DNA from: a virus | DNA: 26,084 nucleotides | Reading direction: 5' to 3' (one strand) | IMG/VR virus record: IMGVR_UViG_3300007960_008533 | Location: 1 to 26,084 of that record | Part shown: one piece after another, positions 22,971 to 26,084 of the stretch | How the letters are laid out: each line of letters opens with the position of its first letter | How positions within the stretch are numbered: position 1 is the stretch's first letter | Notes under the pieces: model-generated | Told to the model about the DNA's origin: nothing | Seen by the model: the letters and a program-made list of their open reading frames with translations, nothing else | The model's database searches: none | Program-made: the position numbers and the translations under genes

Positions 22971-23266
22971 GGACTAGGCGATCTCGGAAGACGATCCAAA
23001 ATCTGATCGATCTTCTCCCCGTTGCGCTTTACCGACTCGTCGATGTTTCTTACTCGCTCCTTCACGACCTCTACGTCGCGCTGAATCTCCATCTGTCGAG
23101 TCATCGTGGATGCCTGGTCAACCTCCGCTACCTCAATGCGGTTTGTGTTGTTGAGTACACGCTCATCTACTCTGGCAACCTGAACCAAACCGCCAGCTCC
23201 AGCACCAACGCCAGCGACCGCTAAACTTCCTAATGCTCCAAGAATAAAATTCGTGTAACTCTCCAT
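22967..23266 (-). CDS. membrane-anchored coiled-coil protein, lysis candidate
   Basis: 99 aa. A hydrophobic N-terminal segment (FILGALGSLAVAGVGAGAGG, residues 7-26) is followed by a long charged helix (QMEIQRDVEVVKERVRNIDE, then SVKRNGEKIDQILDRL) of coiled-coil type. An N-terminal anchor with a coiled-coil tail is the layout of inner-membrane spanins; holin accessory or XhlA-like proteins are the alternatives. AGGAGA lies 5 nt before ATG 23266. It is convergent with the deaminase gene and follows the glycosyltransferase-like gene. No endolysin is seen nearby, so the lysis role is only a candidate. Confidence 0.6.
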   Translation of the reverse strand: MESYTNFILGALGSLAVAGVGAGAGGLVQVARVDERVLNNTNRIEVAEVDQASTMTRQMEIQRDVEVVKERVRNIDESVKRNGEKIDQILDRLPRSPSP

Positions 23267-23274
23267 GGCTTCTC

Positions 23275-24474
23275 CTATGTATTAATTTCTACTGCTCCAT
23301 TTTTAGTTTGAATCTCAGAAAGATTTGACCATCCGCGTTCAGCCTGTGACTTGTTTTTCCTTATGCATGCCCAAGTTAGATACTTGGGAGTAAGTTTTTC
23401 AATCTCGTTATTCTTATTTACAGTAAAAGATCCCAAGTCTATTGATACCAAATATTCTTCGTCTATGTTGCTATGGTAATTCAAAGATAATAGCCCGTTT
23501 GATAGCAAATGCATTCCAAACTGGTTCTCAGAACACCAATCTAAATTATTGCCAGACACATACTCACCAACAGTATCTGCCAATCTAACCAACTTCTCCA
23601 TGTGCTCTCGCTTGGTAAAATAAATTACATTATACCGAATGGCGAATACACCAGGGATATTCCTCAAGAAATCAGCGGTGTACTCCTCTTCGCAGGCCTC
23701 CTTTAGGTCAATCCCCTTTAGTATCTGAAGATACTTATCGTACATCACTCCGCCGCTGTTTGCCCTTAGGCAATCCCCAAAATTCTTGCCGTCGATCTTC
23801 CCGCAATAACCCACGTCAGCCATCTCGCCTTGGAGTATCTGATGCGCCATAGTCTCGTCGCCGCCTGAAATCAAAACCGCGTACAACAACTCAGCACTGG
23901 TTCTACCCTGATTTCGAGCCTCTTTCTTAAACTTAAAAATATTCTCCCAAAATAAAGAAGGATCAAAATAGTTTGCCATAATCAACTTTCTGAAAGTGAT
24001 CACATCAAAACGTGACCTGCAAACTATGTCGTACCGCTCGCCCCTCCTTTCCTCCTCCGCGCACATCGCCTCGTATGCACACCTAAGCTGATGATACTCT
24101 AGGGCTGCCCCTGTCGCTTCGTAGAACAAGCGGCCAGCCAAATTATCTTCCGCTAGCGCACTCGCCCTCTCCCGCCGATATTCGTCGCGGGATATTTTCC
24201 CAGCATCCTGCCCCTCCGCATCTGCATCGGCTTTGCCGCTCCAATAGTGGGGATCAGAATCTGCTACCTCGATCGACTTGATCGAAGAACCCCACTCGGA
24301 TCGCACATGGTCTAAGCTGCCGCGCTCCTGTGAACCATACTGCTGGTCGGCTAGCCGTTCCTCGCAGTAAAGGAACGCATCTGCGTTGTTTGGCTCAATC
24401 AGATTCTCGCGAATGATCTTTGCTGTTCGCTGAATTGTCCTGAGCTGCCCCGTGAATAATATTGCCGTCCTCAT
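23275..24474 (-). CDS. glycosyltransferase-like protein
   Basis: 399 aa. The start MRTAILFTGQLRTIQRTAKI and the later YDIVCRSRFDV (the 'YDxxxRxRxD' type motif) match a group of glycosyltransferase-like proteins found in large viruses, phages and bacteria. The rest is mixed and not recognised. AGGAGA lies 5 nt before ATG 24474, and its stop is 8 nt before the next ATG. Possible roles are modifying the host surface to stop superinfection, decorating capsid or tail, or glycosylating phage DNA. No second glycosylation or base-modifying gene beside the Nmad1-like protein is in the window. Catalytic identity is not shown; the family call rests on two motifs. Confidence 0.6.
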   Translation of the reverse strand: MRTAILFTGQLRTIQRTAKIIRENLIEPNNADAFLYCEERLADQQYGSQERGSLDHVRSEWGSSIKSIEVADSDPHYWSGKADADAEGQDAGKISRDEYRRERASALAEDNLAGRLFYEATGAALEYHQLRCAYEAMCAEEERRGERYDIVCRSRFDVITFRKLIMANYFDPSLFWENIFKFKKEARNQGRTSAELLYAVLISGGDETMAHQILQGEMADVGYCGKIDGKNFGDCLRANSGGVMYDKYLQILKGIDLKEACEEEYTADFLRNIPGVFAIRYNVIYFTKREHMEKLVRLADTVGEYVSGNNLDWCSENQFGMHLLSNGLLSLNYHSNIDEEYLVSIDLGSFTVNKNNEIEKLTPKYLTWACIRKNKSQAERGWSNLSEIQTKNGAVEINT

Positions 24475-24967
24475 TGAATCTCCTGCTCCAATCTTTCTTC
24501 GATTACCTTGTGGTTAGCTAGTGGTGAATTTTCGAAACCTTGAATTACTGTCTAAGCCAAATTTTCAGGTTTTCCATAATATTACTCAACCGCAGTTATT
24601 GCGTCGGTCGAATTTTACAGGTTAGCTTGCTCGAAATTAATTTCAAGCTCACTAACCCTACCCCGCCATCCCTCCCTGTATCGGTCCGACAAGGCTTGCT
24701 CGAAATGTAAGCCAATCTCGGCCAGGTGCGGGAGCGTTGATGCGGACTGAACACAGGAGGTATTTTTCGCCGCCACCAATGGGGGAAATCGTTTTCTTCG
24801 AGCCAATTGATTAACCCCCCCCAGGCAACCTATAGGGGGCAGTGTTGCTCCGCACTAAACTGCAGCCCAAAATTGGTGTGGCGTATATGCGGTAGCCGAC
24901 ATTACAGACTCGAGGTCGCGTGCCGATGGGCTTGACTGGCATATGGTTGCGTGGTTTAACTCTGGAC
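24475..24967. other. 493-bp region without a convincing gene
   Basis: A 63-codon minus-strand frame (24615-24806, TTG start) looks like chance. The plus-strand AGGAGG at 24757 has a short frame of 11 codons (ATG at 24780, ends before a C-run) that could be a leader peptide but is too far from the site. A direct repeat, GCTTGCTCGAAAT at 24625-24637 and 24694-24706, and the palindrome GAAATTAATTTC (24633-24644) lie here; they could be protein-binding or attachment sites. The base composition shifts to GC-rich toward its right end. No tRNA is visible. Confidence 0.4.
24625..24706 (+). repeat. direct repeat pair with palindrome
   Basis: GCTTGCTCGAAAT occurs at 24625-24637 and 24694-24706, 69 bp apart. 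The first copy overlaps the perfect palindrome GAAATTAATTTC at 24633-24644, itself flanked by GCTT and AAGC. Function unknown. Confidence 0.4.
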
Positions 24968-25165
24968 ATGGCAGGAAAACATACTCACAAGGTGAAACCA
25001 TCGAATCGGGAAGAAGCATTGGCGAACGACTGCCAAGCGTGTACCGATAAGGTGCTCCGTTTCCGCAGCGCCAATGCGGATTATGACAAAAACCGTCGTG
25101 GCAAAGTAGACGCTGCGACCCTAAAGGACCGCCGTGCGCAAGCGTTCGAGCGGTTGGGAGAGTAA
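24968..25165 (+). CDS. hypothetical protein, 65 aa, GC-rich region
   Basis: Unrecognised. Highly charged, helical, one CxxC (DCQACTDKVLRFRS), closing in RRAQAFERLGE. I choose ATG 24968; the frame is open to 24920. No clear ribosome site. Codon third positions are more GC-rich than in the phage genes to the left. The stop is 4 nt before the next ATG, so the two genes form a unit. The CxxC alone is not enough for a zinc-binding call. Confidence 0.5.
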   Translation: MAGKHTHKVKPSNREEALANDCQACTDKVLRFRSANADYDKNRRGKVDAATLKDRRAQAFERLGE

Positions 25166-25169
25166 AACA

Positions 25170-25808
25170 ATGGCAAAGACGGACAAGGCAATCGCGAGAG
25201 ACTGCACCTACTACTACGGCGAGACCGTCGCGCAAGTGCGCGAGCGGTTCGAAGCAGAGATCGCCGATCGGGAAGCCGATCGGAAGGCGCGGTTCGAAGC
25301 GAACAGCATCGCCATTGCGATGCGGGATGGCTACCGAGCAGGATTGAACAGCGGCAACGTCGGAGAACTGGACACCGAGGAAACGCGTAGCAGTTGGGCC
25401 TCGCTGGACACCGATCTGGAGAACGTCGGTCGAGACCATTCGACCATGGGTGTGTCATGGCGCGAGATCACGGTAGGTACCTCGCAGGTGGTCATCACCT
25501 GCGAGGTCCATGGCCAGCCCAACCCCGAAGGGGATATGGTGGCCAAGGCGGTCCTGTTCCGCATCGCGAGTTCCGAGGGCGTAACGCCCACATACGGGCT
25601 TCGCTACAAGGTCGCCCACGAATTGATCCATTCGGGAATCATCACGCGCAACATGGCGCTGGCCATGGTGCAGGAAGCGAGCCACGTCGGAGGATTCGAG
25701 CCAGTCGCAATCGCGACATGGCTTCGCACGTCGGAGGTCGCTTCGCAGGAGCGACACGGGATGAAGACTCCCACCACGTCGTGGGCTAGCGTGAAGGTAG
25801 CACGCTAG
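25170..25808 (+). CDS. hypothetical protein, 212 aa, GC-rich region
   Basis: Unrecognised. N-terminal helical, charged part (VAQVRERFEAEIADREADRK), then a strand-rich middle (SWREITVGTSQVVITCEVHG; DMVAKAVLFRIASSEGVTP) and a helical end (RNMALAMVQEASHVGGFEPV). ATG 25170 has GGGAGAG about 7 nt upstream; the frame is open a little further left. High GC in third codon positions and a textbook terminator 20 nt after the stop support a real gene. Its composition differs from the other genes in the window. No catalytic motif, membrane span or signal peptide is seen. Confidence 0.6.
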   Translation: MAKTDKAIARDCTYYYGETVAQVRERFEAEIADREADRKARFEANSIAIAMRDGYRAGLNSGNVGELDTEETRSSWASLDTDLENVGRDHSTMGVSWREITVGTSQVVITCEVHGQPNPEGDMVAKAVLFRIASSEGVTPTYGLRYKVAHELIHSGIITRNMALAMVQEASHVGGFEPVAIATWLRTSEVASQERHGMKTPTTSWASVKVAR

Positions 25809-25827
25809 CAGCGGCAGCGGGAGCGGG

Positions 25828-25862
25828 AGCGGGAGCGGGCTAGCCCGCTCCCGCTTTTTTTT
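25828..25862 (+). terminator. strong rho-independent terminator
   Basis: A 28-bp perfect palindrome (25828-25855, arms of 13 bp, arm start AGCGGGAGCGGGC) runs into eight T residues (25855-25862). It sits 20 nt after the stop of the 212-aa gene. The left arm is preceded by short GCGGGA tandem copies, which would allow slipped pairing. Confidence 0.9.
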
Positions 25863-25869
25863 GGCCCCG

Positions 25870-26084
25870 CGACCCCGGCACCTAGTCGCTACGCACTAGT
25901 GAGGCGACACGCACGCGACACGCACGCGACACGCACGCGAGGCGCACGCGAGGCGCACGCGAGGCGCACGCGACCCCGGCACCTAGTCGCTACGCACTAG
26001 TGAGGCGACACGCACGCGACACGCACGCGACACGCACGCGAGGCGCACGCGAGGCGCACGCGAGGCGCACGCGACCCCGGCACC
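25870..26084 (+). repeat. nested tandem repeat, 101-bp unit built on 11-bp units
   Basis: The block beginning GACCCCGGCACCTAG starts at 25871, 25972 and 26073, a period of exactly 101 bp; the two full copies appear identical and a third is cut by the window edge. Each unit has three copies of GCGACACGCAC, three of GCGAGGCGCAC and a 35-bp linker holding an inverted pair CTAGT/ACTAG. Six 11-mers (66 bp) plus 35 gives 101. The 11-bp period is close to one DNA helical turn. No coding frame is likely. Iterons of a replication origin, a partition site, or a repeat-rich host or plasmid region are possible. Confidence 0.85.

Noticed and set aside
24475-24967. tRNA gene or clear attachment site
   Set aside because: No cloverleaf or T-loop sequence is visible, and no integrase gene is in the window to support an att site call.
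24855-25439. 194-codon minus-strand open frame in the GC-rich end
   Set aside because: GC-rich DNA opens many frames. The plus-strand 212-aa gene has a ribosome site, coding-like third positions and a terminator; the minus frame has none and an unlikely composition.
25870-26084. CRISPR array
   Set aside because: The short units are contiguous 11-mers with no unique spacers, and no cas operon is near; the Cas4-like gene at 17418 is a phage exonuclease.

Overview
The window is part of the genome of a tailed double-stranded DNA phage or prophage with an HK97-type head. In order along the minus strand it holds a 3'-truncated major capsid protein, a prohead protease, a portal fused to a MuF-like head protein, and the large and small terminase subunits. 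The regulatory region and the nucleases around it give it a temperate-like look. No integrase, tail gene or DNA polymerase is visible here. The host cannot be named. A Gram-negative bacterium is the likeliest guess, from a membrane-anchored coiled-coil lysis candidate and SD-driven genes with a sigma70-like promoter, but this is inference.

Layout. 1-6575 (minus): head and packaging genes. 6578-6847 (minus): a small RRM-type RNA-binding protein immediately upstream of the small terminase gene. 6897-7451 (plus): an HNH endonuclease inserted against the direction of the surrounding genes. 7406-18530 (minus): replication, nucleotide and recombination genes. These are an AEP-like primase with winged helices, a monomeric B12-dependent ribonucleotide reductase, a DUF1599/Nmad1-like protein, a T7 gp4-like primase-helicase, a replication-initiation-like protein, an Hjc-like nuclease, an AP2-domain protein, SSB, a Sak4-like ATPase and a Cas4/RecB-like exonuclease. 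18530-20414: the control region, with two divergent intergenic segments, a strong plus-strand promoter, two related XRE repressor genes, and a small membrane protein plus an unknown helical protein. 20414-22970 (plus): a PD-(D/E)XK-like protein, small unknowns, a secreted SNase-like nuclease and a CMP/dCMP deaminase-like protein. 22967-24474 (minus): the lysis candidate and a glycosyltransferase-like protein. From about 24.9 kb to the end the DNA becomes clearly GC-richer, with two unknown plus-strand genes, a near-perfect terminator and a nested tandem repeat of 101-bp units built from 11-bp units.

How it fits together. The XRE region probably sets the choice between lysogeny and lysis. The long minus-strand run (exonuclease to SSB, ending in a terminator, then onward to RNR and AEP) would supply dNTPs, primers, helicase, ssDNA binding and annealing-type recombination. 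The terminase-portal-protease-capsid run then builds and fills heads. Points worth a second look are a domain shared by three otherwise different small proteins (one fused to AP2), two unrelated primases in one phage, the RRM gene, a candidate shared operator motif in the two divergent regions, and the repeat array with its compositional break at the right end.
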